In this document: in pieces, positions 1 through 10,702 of the stretch | Layout of the letters: each line of letters opens with the position of its first letter | Position numbering within the stretch: position 1 is the first letter of the stretch | NCBI GenBank assembly: GCA_031216915.1 | Contig: CM062293.1 | Coordinates: forward strand, 153,272,285-153,336,284 | From: Pictodentalium vernedei | Lineage: Eukaryota > Mollusca > Scaphopoda > Dentaliida > Dentaliidae | Length of the DNA: 64,000 nt | Direction of reading: 5' to 3' | Position numbers and translations under genes: made by a program | The notes under the pieces: generated by a model | Told to the model about the DNA's origin: nothing | What the model saw: only the letters and a program-made list of their open reading frames with translations | Databases searched by the model: none

Positions 1-1525
1 ATAATTGGGAAGTCAGACATATTTTAGGAATCAATTTCACAGAAACTTGTATAAACACTGAACACGAATGAATGAAACACAACAAAAAGTAATAGGGAAG
101 TCAGACATATTTTTATGATGTTTTGTAAGATAACTAGGTCTTAAGTTGGAACAGACTATAACACCCAGTCGAGAGGTGTGAAACAAAAAAGGTTGGCTAA
201 AAGCTACTAGGCATTTTCAAAAAGTTGTCTGGACGCTACTTTACAAATTAAAAAGGTTGAATAGGTGGGAAGACACCCTTCTGTTGTCACATGTGTTTTC
301 TCAACAAGTGCGTGCTTCTTAATAGGACCTTCCTCATGCGTCAAATAATTCCAAGGGAGATAACCATATCGAAACTCGATTTTTATGCCGAAATTAGTAA
401 GGAGTGCTTCCCTTCACCTGGAAAAGATAGCCGATGGCAAACTCTGTGCATCAGATTAAATGGTGGTATTGGAAGTTACTGTGATTTGCAGTAGATGACG
501 CCCATGCCTTTTCCAAAATCTTTACATTTTGTAAATGGTACTTTTTCATCGCAGGCCCTTCAGAATCGGTGTTGTGTGTTATCTGTGGGATCGTGGATTT
601 CTGAACGCCACTAGATCCGAAATATACTAAATACACCTTTTCGATAAATCCTAATTAAACATTGCCATTCTCCATAGCCGTGAAGCTAATTTGGGTTTTT
701 TGGGGTGTGTGTATGGGTATGTATGTGTGTTGGAGGGGGGGGGGGGGGGGCTTTGTGAGGAGGTGTGGAAATGGGGATCAGATCATCCTTTGCCATTCAC
801 AGCAATTGCTTTTAGAGTTAGTGTGATTGATAAATTGGAGAAATATTGGAGATTAGCGTAAATCTTTCGGAATTTGCAGTGCCGCATGCTTTTTGGGCCA
901 CGTCATATTTCATCCACCTTTTTCGTGGAACCATTAATGTGTATTTTTGTTTCCTTTATGGGATAATTGATTACATGACACGGACGAAAAAAATGTTTGG
1001 CCTCTTAGTGTGAGCTGCTTAAGCGGCCGATATGTGAAATTCATCCGAAATAAACTGAACAGATGTACGAAAAGCGATCTGTCGCGGGCCACTTTTGAAA
1101 GCGATACCTCGCTTCTGGTCCTGCCGGGGGGACAACAAATTATCGTTTGTAGGTGGCATGCCCTTTCAGTAACATATACTTTCATATCAGTTTCAATAAA
1201 GTAATTTATACAATAAAAAAACGACGACAATCAACAAATGCAACAGCCGTGATGCAAAACAAATTAACGTCATTTGCGATATATCCTTCTTGAATAAAGC
1301 AGTCGGTACGGCTAGAGACGGATCCATATCTGGGGAAATGACAGGTGAGATTTTTAAAATACTGCGTAACCATATGTCTGTATGTAAAATTTCACAATAT
1401 AACAGTTGTATTGAAAAAACATCGAAATCACTTTATTTTCTGAATTGCAGCAAATGTCAGAATCGGCACGTTTGCGAAACCAATGCGCTATTTTATGTTC
1501 GTAAACAACACAGATTTGTAGGAAA
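1..1525. other. No gene recognised
   Basis: I see no supportable coding exon here. The short open frames lack family motifs and good splice context. A run of about 16 G lies near 735-750. The phrase around 61-115 partly repeats the opening bases of the window, which suggests old repeat DNA. Confidence 0.5.
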
Positions 1526-1784
1526 ATTTATTTATTTATTGGTGTTTTAAGGTCACATATTTCTGCACAATGGCTAATCATGACCACGACAGTTTTACGG
1601 GTGGAGGAAGCCGGAGTACCCGGAGAGAACCACCGAGCAACGGCGAGCAACTGTCAGCTCCCCAACATACTAACTCCACACAAGCAGGGTTAGCATTGGT
1701 TGAAGACAAGTGCATCATCGAAGTGCAGTACGCCTTAGTACACAGCGTCACCGTGCCCCCACGTGGGCAATGGGGGAGATTTTT
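1526..1784 (-). mobile_element. tRNA-derived SINE, family 1, truncated
   Basis: The minus-strand 3' tail (ATAAATAAAT type) is at the low-coordinate end, followed by the conserved central block around 1600-1632 (GGTGGAGGAAGCCGGAGTAC as read on plus). The copy stops near 1784, before the tRNA-like promoter half seen in the copy at 42033-42383, so it is 5' truncated. Related copies lie at 30512, 35143, 36311, 36661 and 42033. Open frames on both strands here are SINE sequence, not genes. Confidence 0.8.
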
Positions 1785-1964
1785 AGGAAAAACTGGCGCG
1801 GCAGTGTAATAGCTCGTCACCAGGGGATAGTGGTTTGCTCATCGATTAACTGATCGAAAGGTCCTTACATGCAATTCATCTGTCGTGCATGTTGTTCCTA
1901 AGTAAGAGACCTAACACACTGACCTCTATACAGCTGGATTGATGGAACACTCATTGGTCACGTA

Positions 1965-2194
1965 TACAATACGGCCACTTGGATTGGTCACTTTCTACGA
2001 GTGGGCAATATTTCCACGGATACAATAATATTAGATTCCAAACACTAATTATAGGAATAATCATCAAAATTTGATGTAAACCTGTGCTTCATTAAAAAAA
2101 AGTTGTCCTGGTGATGATTTTTATTACCTGGTAAACGCATGCATGGACATCACTGCCCATGTGTGGATTACAACCAGTCCACGGCGACTGTACG
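1965..2194. mobile_element. Fold-back MITE, family F
   Basis: A palindromic element. The left end, around GGATTGGTCACTTTC, is answered by a right end with CAACCAGTCCACGG. The inner parts are shared with 21253-21500, including the block CAAACACTAATTATAGGAAT and the block GGTAAACGCATGC. A third copy lies inverted at 21925-22154. Confidence 0.7.
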
Positions 2195-3318
2195 GTAGAA
2201 AACTGTCTCAGCAACCGCCATCTTGGTGTGTATTTATGGTGGTGGTGGTGGTAGTGGTGGTGGTAGGGGGATTGTTGCTATAAATAAACAACGCTGAACT
2301 TACATATTTGTCTCGGATTTTTTTCAATTATCCTACACCTCGCAACCAGCGATAGCTTTTTGAAAAATATACTTTGATGTTGAGAAAAAAGAATATGTTG
2401 ACAACAGGCACATTTTTACGATCATACAGCACGGAATACTGGCTTTATTTCACGTGGGTTTACTTCAATTGCCGTAACTATCAAATAGTAAATAGAAGCA
2501 CTGAAGCGGGAGGTCACAGTTGTGCTTCAGCAAAATGTGAACACTGCATTAATGTAGACCTTGTGATGTAATCTCTATCTGTGTCATCCTCACTTTCCCT
2601 GGATACACAAACTGAATAGCTCATCGGTGCCTCCCAACATTCGATTCACTTTATTTGCATCAGTTACACCATGGGTACGAGCTGCAGAGTAATTGCGTGT
2701 CCTGCGGAGACTTTACCTTTCTACGGGGTACATGTCCCATAGCTGATTCAACCTAAATAGTGACGACTTCGTAATTATATAATACTCAGCATTTGATGCA
2801 TTAGAAGCAACGCAGAAGCTTATTTGGATCAGATTTATACATATATAATATATAAAAATTGTTTTGAGTACTGAGTACTTTTGTATATACGGACTTGTCA
2901 AGTTTTGACTGTGTGGATTTTTTTTATATATATGTATATGTACAAACCGTTTCACTTTAAAAAAAATGTGTGTGGTGGGGGGGGGGGGGGGGTCCCAGCG
3001 TGAGGGATTTTTACAGGACGTTAATAGAGCCGTCTATATACTTTCAGATACATAACCCCCCCCCCCCCACCCTTCTACATTACATAACAGTCCGTCCGAT
3101 GCTGTGCATTCAAATTACCTCAGGCGGGTCACAATCTCAAAACAACTGATTTATGCCAACACTATTAATGGTGTGGATGGTGGATAAAAAATAGGATGTT
3201 GGTCCTTGCGTGGTGGCAGCTGCGAGTGCCTCAAGTCATGCAAATAGAAAGTTTTTTTACAGAAGCGATGCCTAACAACTCTACAAGAGTATTTACATAA
3301 CAGAGCAATAGGCTGAAA
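2195..3318. other. No gene; simple repeats and G/C homopolymers
   Basis: A short GGT-rich microsatellite lies at about 2238-2270. A G run (2977-2992) and a C run (about 3056-3069) face each other and could pair. No coding exon was recognised. Confidence 0.5.
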
Positions 3319-3990
3319 ATAACTCAATTGCTCCTTCCTACCTAATCTATTTCATTCTATTTGATATCTTTTTGGGATTCTCTCTGGCGCCGACTGTACC
3401 AAAAATTCCTATCCGTAAAATTGCTGTTGCGTATTATGATTCGGTAAACTAACCACTGCCCAAACAGTGTGCTTGTCATTTATACCCCGTGAATTGTGTC
3501 TAGCCTGGCGTAGACAGGTGCCAGGGCCCTCTGTCAGTAATAGAGGAGAGTTCTGTTACTGTCGGCGCCAGACAGACAAATAACTCAAATGTTTCCTCCT
3601 ACCTATTTTATTTTATTATTGTTTTTGTTCAGATTCTCTGGTGCCGATTGTACCAAAAAATTCTATACGTAAAACAGCTATCACGCATTATGAATCGGTA
3701 AACAAACCTCTGCCCAAACAGTATGCTGTCATTTATACCCCGTGAATCGTGTCTAGCCTGCGCCGACAGTGCCCGCGCCCTCCGTTAGTAATAATTGAGA
3801 GTTCTATTACTGTCGGCGACAGACGGTGACTATACTCTGATGGCCGTGTGTGTGCAGTCCAATAGGCCTATTGCGCATTATGAATCGGAGAACAAACCGC
3901 AGCCCAAACAGTATGCTTGTCATTCTGGCATCGGCTGTGCCAGGGCTCTCAGTTTGCAGTATTGAGAGTTCTGTTACTGTCGGCGCCAGA
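3319..3990. repeat. Three-unit tandem repeat with inverted GGCGCC ends
   Basis: Units begin near 3319, 3581 and 3831; the third is shortened. Each holds the segment starting TCTCTGGCGCCGACTGTACC or its variant and ends with TACTGTCGGCGCCAGA, nearly the reverse complement, so each unit has terminal inverted repeats. Shared internal words include GCCCAAACAGT and TTATACCCCGTGAAT. This is either a short satellite or a tandemly multiplied MITE. Confidence 0.75.
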
Positions 3991-5334
3991 CTATGGTTTG
4001 TGGAGTGGGATACGGGGGCCTGTGATTAAAAAAAGTTGGGGTCTTAAAATGCCTGTCAATTTGCAGTGAAATATGATTAAGGTATACTCTGATTTAAGCG
4101 CTAAATTAAATTAAATAAGAAAAAAGGTATTGGACTCAATATTACACACACGATCCTACGACTAACACGTGAGTCTTGCTATTGGGGGTTGGGAACATAT
4201 TCGTTGAGACTTATAAAAAGTTCTCAGTTAGTTTGTATTTTATGAAAAAGAACAAAATTATCTGGTAAAGATATTTACTACCATATTTTACTTTGTGGTC
4301 CGCCCTCCATATACTGTACTTGTATCGCTACCAGGGCGACACCTAGATGTGAGTCTGCCTTTTTTATTTTGCATAGCTCGCGCCAACGGCCCTCCGAATC
4401 CCACCCGAGGTCCGTTGACTGAAGCTTCGCATTTCCCCTCTCCTCCTAGCGAAATGTGTCAACTTCTGCCAGAGTTGGGTCCACTTACCAGTTATCTTGG
4501 TGGAGCCAGTCTCTCTAACATCTCGGAGCTAATGCTAAGTTGGCCAAGCTTTACAAACAACAGCAGATATCCACCGGTGGTACCCTTTCGAAATACAGAA
4601 CTCGGGTGGCTAAATGAGAGCCATACCTGTATACATATGTACTGAACGGACCCTGGGCTAATTTCTGCCCGGGTTCGTGGCTACCTGCCCCTCCAATAAT
4701 ATAGCTTCCCAGGGATTTCACTTATCGTACTGCTTTCGTCAACTTTCTGCAATCCTATAACCCTCTCGACAGTATACACTTCCGACAGGTAGCAGGACTA
4801 TAATTTTTTGAGTCACTCACTGAACCTCATTTTTTTTATTTTTCTTTTCAATCCCGATCCCACCTTCAAGGGTTCACCGCAATGCCTAATACGTGTCAGT
4901 AGCAATGCCCTTAGACTTTATAGAAATATGAGACGCCTGTGTCAAATAGTCTTTCACAACGACATACATGTACATAGATTATATTTTAGTTTTGAATTCA
5001 TGACCAGCTGTCACAAGCTGAATTTGTTACTTGTCATATGTTTTCGTCTAGTTTCAACTACACAACTTCATTAATCTTTATTCCACCACTGTCTATGGTT
5101 CACATATTTTTACTTTACATGATGCTTACTCATGGCGAATGAAAACATAGCTTTGGACGAGATATAGAGTGATGACCAATATAATTTCGCATTCAAGTAT
5201 AACCACTCAATGAATCTTTTGCAGGACGATGATTCAGAGACCCCTTTCACTATTCATGGTCATTCCTGCAATTAATTTTCCCCCTCCAACTTCAAACAAA
5301 ATTTCCCAGGCGATGAAAAAATGTAACCCTTCTA
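3991..5334. other. No gene recognised
   Basis: The longest open frame is about 116 codons (4295-4645). It has no recognisable domain and no coding support beyond length. Nothing else could be supported. Confidence 0.45.
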
Positions 5335-5889
5335 AGCCAAAACTGTAGAAGCCTTAATGCCAACTGGGACTCATTCACCAACTTCCTTTGTGACATTCAG
5401 CAAGGTGAGAACATGTCTGATGTGATTGGTCACACTGAAATTTTCAAACTACATAAACACTTCAATTATAAAATCAATGGATACCACCCACTTGTCTACA
5501 AGACTCGCCCAAATCCGGATGACGGCAGAGGGGGTTTAGAACTATTTGTTTCTGAGAATGTTTCTTTCAGATTGAGACCCGACCAAGCGATCTTCAGTCC
5601 TCATATCATTGAAACTATTTTCGTGGAGATCAACCCAGGACGCAAAGATTCATATATTGTTGTATGCATATATAGGCCAAACTCCGCACCTTTGGCAGAT
5701 ATCGATGTGTTTGTCTCTTCTGTAAATGATATTCTCACTAAAATCAACGCGGAGCACAGCAAGGCTTTCCTGCTTGGCGACTTTAATATAGACTTGCTCA
5801 ATTTTAACAACCACAGTAAAACTAACTCATTTGTACATAATATGTTTAGTGGCGGATTCATGCCAGTCATAACAAACTCACCAGAATAG
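5335..5889 (+). pseudogene. LINE endonuclease domain (APE type), broken
   Basis: The frame opens with the N-terminal motif NCRSLNANWDSF (from about 5341), followed by a GHTEIF segment, the DDGRGG motif (5518-5537), IYRPNSAP (5668-5691) and LLGDFNIDLL (5773-5802). These are conserved landmarks of the AP-endonuclease domain of CR1/Jockey-type elements. The frame stops at 5889. The domain continues in another frame with an IDHIYSN segment and then ITDHFATF near 5975, so a frameshift has broken it near 5880. The intact protein would nick target DNA for retrotransposition. Confidence 0.85.
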
Positions 5890-6684
5890 CCGAGTATTCG
5901 GCTACTCTAATCGACCATATTTATTCCAATAATGTCTCAGCTAACTATCACGCAGGAATAATAATTACTGGTATCACAGATCACTTTGCCACATTCTATA
6001 TACAGGAAGGTGATAGTGAGCATAACAATATATTACCCTCACTCAGAAGATCATTCAAGAGAGAAAATATGGATCTATTCAATAATATACTACATACCAC
6101 CAGCTTCGATCCAGCCTATATCTGTGCGTGTGCCAATGCAGCATACGAAGCGTTTATGGATATTTGTCTTGACACATTCGAATCCGCATTCCCTCTGAGA
6201 AGCGTGAATTTACCAAAAAAAAGCTCATAAAACGTCAGCCGTGGATGACATCGGGACTGTTACAGTCCTCCCTAACTAAAAATAAACTTTACTTGCTGAA
6301 ACTGAGAAAACCCACGGAAGTTAATGTAAATAATTATAAAACGTTCTCCGTAATTTTCAATCAAGTAAAGAGACGAAGTAAGGCGTCATACTATAACGAT
6401 ATTATAGAAATCAACAAATATGTCTCTAAAAAAACATGCCAAATACTTCGTAGTATGATCAACAAATCAAAATCCGAGGCAACCTTCGCACCCAGCATAT
6501 CTCATAATAATGTTCAAATAACTGACCCTGATAAAATCGCCTCCAGTTTTAATGATTACTTTGCAGAAATTGGTCAGACTATTAACGATCACGTGCCGAC
6601 CTCTATTAACAACTTCGGTGATTTTATGAATGGAAATTACCCTGACTCTTTTTTATAACCCCAACAAATGAGCAAGAAATTATA

Positions 6685-7710
6685 TTGACAGCCGAAAAAC
6701 TGAAAGGGAAAGTGAGTACCGATGCTTTCAATTTATCCACCAGAATTATGAAAGGGACAATTTCTGAGGTCGCTAAACCCTTGGTTCATATCTTCAATCA
6801 ATCATTTATCGAAGGCAAAGTCCCCGATAAAATGAAAATAGCAAAGGTAATACCAATCTTTAAAGGGGGTAATAAGTCCCACGAACTATGTAACTACAGA
6901 CCGATAAGCTTATTACCAACTTTTTCCAAAATTCTGGAGAAAATAATGAACCAGAGACTCTCTAATTTTCTGAATGATTTTAATATACTGAACGAACATC
7001 AGTACGGCTTTCGCAAAAAACACTCCATTTTCCACCCCATCATGCACCTTTTGCATTATGTTGCTGAATGTAACGACAAGCCAACAAAAGACTCTACTCC
7101 TGCCGTCTTCATAGATTTGTCCAAGGCATTTGGTTCGATCAGCCATGAAATATTACTTAGTAAACTGGAATTTTACGGAATAAGAAGGATAAGTAAAATT
7201 TGGTTCCAAAGTTATTTATCAGACAGGGAACAATTTGTGGAGTATAACTCGAATCGATCTCCAAACCGACATGTAACTTGCTGGGTCCCCCAGTGATCTG
7301 TGTTGGGACCTATTCTCTTTTTACTTTACGTCAATGATATGAGATACTCCACTGTGCTTAACCTACTGTCCTTTGCTGATGACACAACCCCTTTTACAGC
7401 TGGACATAACCCGAATACTCTGGAGACTAAAGTGAATACTGAGCTGAATAAAATATTCGACTGGTGCTGTTGTAACAAACTCCAGGCAAACGCCAATAAG
7501 TGTAAATATATCATGCTAGACCCACCAAACAGTCCGCAGAAATCTGATTTGCTAAACATCTTTCTTAACGATACCAAGCTCTCATCCGTGGGTAACTCCC
7601 AACAAGATAAATTGGTTAAGTTCTTAGGAGTATACCTTGACGAAAATTTCAACTTTAAGTACCACACTTCCACAATATGTTCTAAGATGCCAGCGCAATT
7701 TATTGTCTGA
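6685..7710 (+). pseudogene. LINE reverse transcriptase with one in-frame stop
   Basis: Motifs in order: KIAKVIPIFK, CNYRPISLLP, YGFRKKHS, FIDLSKAF, WVPQ-stop-SVLGPILFLLYVND, and FADDT (about 7371-7385). The catalytic FADD is intact. The TGA at 7294-7296 occupies the place of the Gly codon in the usual GVPQGS motif. The frame is the same on both sides, so this is one nonsense substitution in an otherwise long domain. The following segment with FLGVYLDEN (7621-7647) is also family-typical. The upstream piece 6245-6658 is the linker in a different frame. Confidence 0.88.
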
Positions 7711-7784
7711 ACAAAGTCAAAAACGTGCTTCCCAAGACATCATTGAAATTATTGTACTATACGTAGTTCATAGTCACTTGCTAT

Positions 7785-8190
7785 ATGCAATCCAAATCTG
7801 ACAGTAAAATAAATTCTCTGCAAAAACGCGCTATGCGAGTAATTATTTGTAAGAAGCTTAATAGCCACACAGATCCCCTATTCAAGGCCAATAACATCTT
7901 GAAATTTAACAATCTCTATAAATTGAACGTTTCCCTATTTATGCATGATTGGAAGAATGATAATTTACCCGATTCTTTCAAAACATTTTTCAATATACAT
8001 TCTTCAGCTGGAAGTCGAACAAGACAAGTTGGCATGATACAGTCGTACAAAGCTAGAACACAGTTCTCTGCTAACTTGCCAAAATACTGGAATGAAATTG
8101 ATACCATCTTACGGGTCCTATCCTCCAGGCACGTCTTCAAGAAACAGTTTATTAATAAATGCATAGAAAGCTACTCCGCACATGTTAACT
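7785..8190 (+). pseudogene. LINE C-terminal region
   Basis: Contains SLQKRAMRVI and the later ARTQFSANLPKYWNEI, the conserved tail after the reverse transcriptase in this family. The same words occur in the LINE at 56337-59299 (LQKRAIRII, PRSQFSANLP). The open frame continues past 8190 only through repeat sequence, so I end the homologous part there. Confidence 0.75.
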
Positions 8191-8274
8191 GTTCGTATCA
8201 TATGTGCGCAGGCCGTGGGCCTAACGCTCATTGTCACATGCACGCTCCCATACTTCCCCGTGGGATCCTAGACA

Positions 8275-8284
8275 CAGAGAGAGA

Positions 8285-8328
<44 letters not shown>
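8275..8328. repeat. GA microsatellite
   Basis: An almost pure run of AG dinucleotides with one GGGA interruption. It yields spurious open frames on both strands. Confidence 0.95.
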
Positions 8329-8330
<2 letters not shown>

Positions 8331-8789
8331 TGCATGAGAGTGATGGAGATGGGAAGGGCAAGGCCAGTTCCACTGCGAAGCAGATACTTCTCTCTCCCCA
8401 TCGCCCTCTTGCACGATTTGAAGTGCCTCTGCTGCACTGCTCCATCTGCCTGACCACAACTGGGATTTTACCTGCTATCTGCTTAACCACGTTCAATGTG
8501 TTTTGACCCTTCACCGAAATTGATCAGCGCTGAATATTACCTTGCCATTCTATAGTGACGTGACGCTTGGCCCTCATTGGAACTAACTCGTGAAGCGCGT
8601 TCCAGTGGGGGTCTTGGGCTTTGTTCAGTCAGCAGGAAATGATTTGATTGGCTCCTTGCTCGACGTGACAGGCAAAACACGCTAGCGCTACTCACAAAAT
8701 TCGGCATTCAAATTTTATTATATTTTTCAGTTTTTGTATCGGAAGCGTAGCTTATGGCCCCTCATTTGAAGTGGGCTCATGGATCTCGT

Positions 8790-8813
8790 TCTGGTGGGGG
8801 GGGGGGGGGGGGG
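8790..8813. repeat. Poly-G tract
   Basis: A run of about 20 G within GGTGG...GGTCG. Such tracts recur in the window (735, 2977, 62640, 63537). Confidence 0.9.
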
Positions 8814-8907
8814 GTCGTGGTGTGAGCTTTTGAGGCGAGAAATGAAACTGTCTAGTTATTCGAGAATTAATTTTGCCGGTGTCGTCTTCTATCTGCGTTG
8901 GGCGGGG

Positions 8908-9010
8908 GGTTAATTTAATTTAATTTAACTTAATTTAATTTGACTTAATTTAATTCAATTTAATTTGATTTATAACATAATTTTATCTAACTTAATTTAA
9001 TCTAATTCAC
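8908..9010. repeat. Degenerate TTTAA pentanucleotide repeat
   Basis: Imperfect iterations of TTTAA/TTTAAT with drifted members (TTTGACTTAA, TTTAATTCAA). Confidence 0.85.
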
Positions 9011-9342
9011 AGAATAACCATAAAATAAAATGGCTGCACATGTAGTGCAATCTTTCAATCAGGATGGGTGGAGGGCCAAATACAGGTTCGAGGTCTTTCT
9101 TCTTACATCAGTTATTCTACTATTGAGCCATAGGCAATGGTAATTGTAGACATAATCCAGTCTACACCATGACAGTGTAGTTTTATTTACATATTTCCCG
9201 GGGACAACAGGAAGACAACCAATGCGGCTATGTTGTCTTCTAACAATGTACCACTATACCTTATATAAGAAAATCTCTCTGTACAAATCTAAAATGTGAA
9301 TTTGATATATTGTTGAATAAACTTCATTCATTCATTCAAATA

Positions 9343-10089
9343 TGATTTTAGTTATTTTAACAAGCACCAGTGTTTAAATTATAAGGTTAATACCGTGTTA
9401 CTAATTTTCATGCTAGGCTTTCGTTTGATGTTTGAAAATGTGAAAGCCGTTTTGCCATGACTGCAGTCAAAGCCAAGATCATAACCCATAATTTTACTTG
9501 CGGGATACATGCATAACAAACAAGAAACTTGTAATAACGTAATACACTTAATTATGGCATATTAAAAAAATAACCTCTAAACTAGATAAGTACGAACATC
9601 GAAGCATGCATGTATACCACAGGGAGATGACTTAGCCAGACTGGCTGTCTACATGTCACCCCCTGAACATGATATTATATCACCGTGTTTCAGACCAATT
9701 ATTTTCTCCTTGAGAATTAAAAACGAAGTCATTTAATTGCTAATCACGATATACAACAGCAAATACTAGAATCCTGTCGATTAGCCAGAAAATACCTCCT
9801 CTTTGGATAACATCAATTAAACTAATACCTATAGATCATGTGTGATACCAACACGAAAGTAGAGGAGGCTGTGGACGAGACTCAGAGTTGAGGGAATTTG
9901 CCTGTGTGCCTATATCTATATCGGACATGGACATCGAGAAATATCCCTCAATAGCTTCCTAAATGACTTCACGCGCTGGCGCATCACTATGACGTCGCAT
10001 TGAAGGGACGATCAGCTGATCTTTGTTATTGTTTTGAAACGTACGTGTTTGTAATATTGCTTTGTAAAATGTCATGCAGCATAAGCACA
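9343..10089. other. No gene recognised
   Basis: AT-rich sequence between a LINE 3' tail and a microsatellite. No exon or repeat family was assigned. Confidence 0.4.
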
Positions 10090-10094
10090 CACAC

Positions 10095-10125
<31 letters not shown>

Positions 10126-10144
10126 TGTATGTATGTATGTATGT

Positions 10145-10212
<68 letters not shown>

Positions 10213-10362
10213 ATGCATGCATGCATGTATGTATGTATGTATGTATGTATGTATGTATGTATGTATGTATGTATGTATGTATGTATGTATGTATGTATGT
10301 ATGTATGTATGTATGTATGTATGTATGTATGTATGTATGTATGTATGTATGTATGTATGTAC
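10090..10362. repeat. Compound microsatellite TATG / TG / CATG / TATG
   Basis: A TATG array, then a TG array of about 70 bases, then three CATG units near 10210-10225, then a second TATG array to about 10362. Five overlapping open frames here are repeat translations and not genes. Confidence 0.98.
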
Positions 10363-10702
10363 ACCCACACACCACCAGCACACATGCACACACATTTATA
10401 AGGTTTAAGAACCCGACCAGTCGGAGCAATATGGGTTGTTACAATATACTGTGTCCGCATAATCAGTGAAAAGTTTTGGGATTATTTCCCTCTAGAAAGT
10501 ACGTCTACATGTGATTGTTCGAAATCTTTCATCCAGAGTGTTCCAAAGTGTAGTATATGTGTATGTCGGAAAGACATCTAGCGCTTTTGTTCTAGATCTT
10601 CCTTCACGAAATATGCCAGTTTGTCTAGTATTTCTCCCCGTTACATAATGTAAGACACTAAAGAGACTGCTGAAGGATATAGGGAGTTATTTATATTTCC
10701 AG

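Larger units (their letters stand above)
5335..9342 (+). mobile_element. CR1/Jockey-like non-LTR retrotransposon (LINE), decayed
   Basis: Order on the plus strand: endonuclease (5335 to about 6000), a linker with conserved WMTSGLLQSSL (6240-6280), reverse transcriptase (6685-7710), a C-terminal region (7785-8190), then a probable 3' UTR ending in an ATTC-repeat tail near 9330. The 3' UTR is assigned by resemblance to that of the LINE at 55860-59299 (GGAAGACA and a later GTCTTC). A GA microsatellite and a TTTAA-repeat region sit between the C-terminus and this 3' part. Frameshifts and at least one nonsense codon make it non-autonomous. Confidence 0.8.

Noticed and set aside
4295-4645. A 116-codon plus-strand open frame
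   Set aside because: No motif, no credible splice sites and no neighbouring exon. Length alone is not enough in non-repetitive intergenic DNA.
8221-8514. Overlapping open frames rich in Arg-Glu or Ser-Leu
   Set aside because: They arise from the GA microsatellite next to the LINE C-terminus.
10000-10469. Several open frames of 100-156 codons on both strands
   Set aside because: They are translations of the TATG/TG microsatellite (runs of Cys-Met-Tyr-Val or His-Thr-Tyr-Ile) and not genes.
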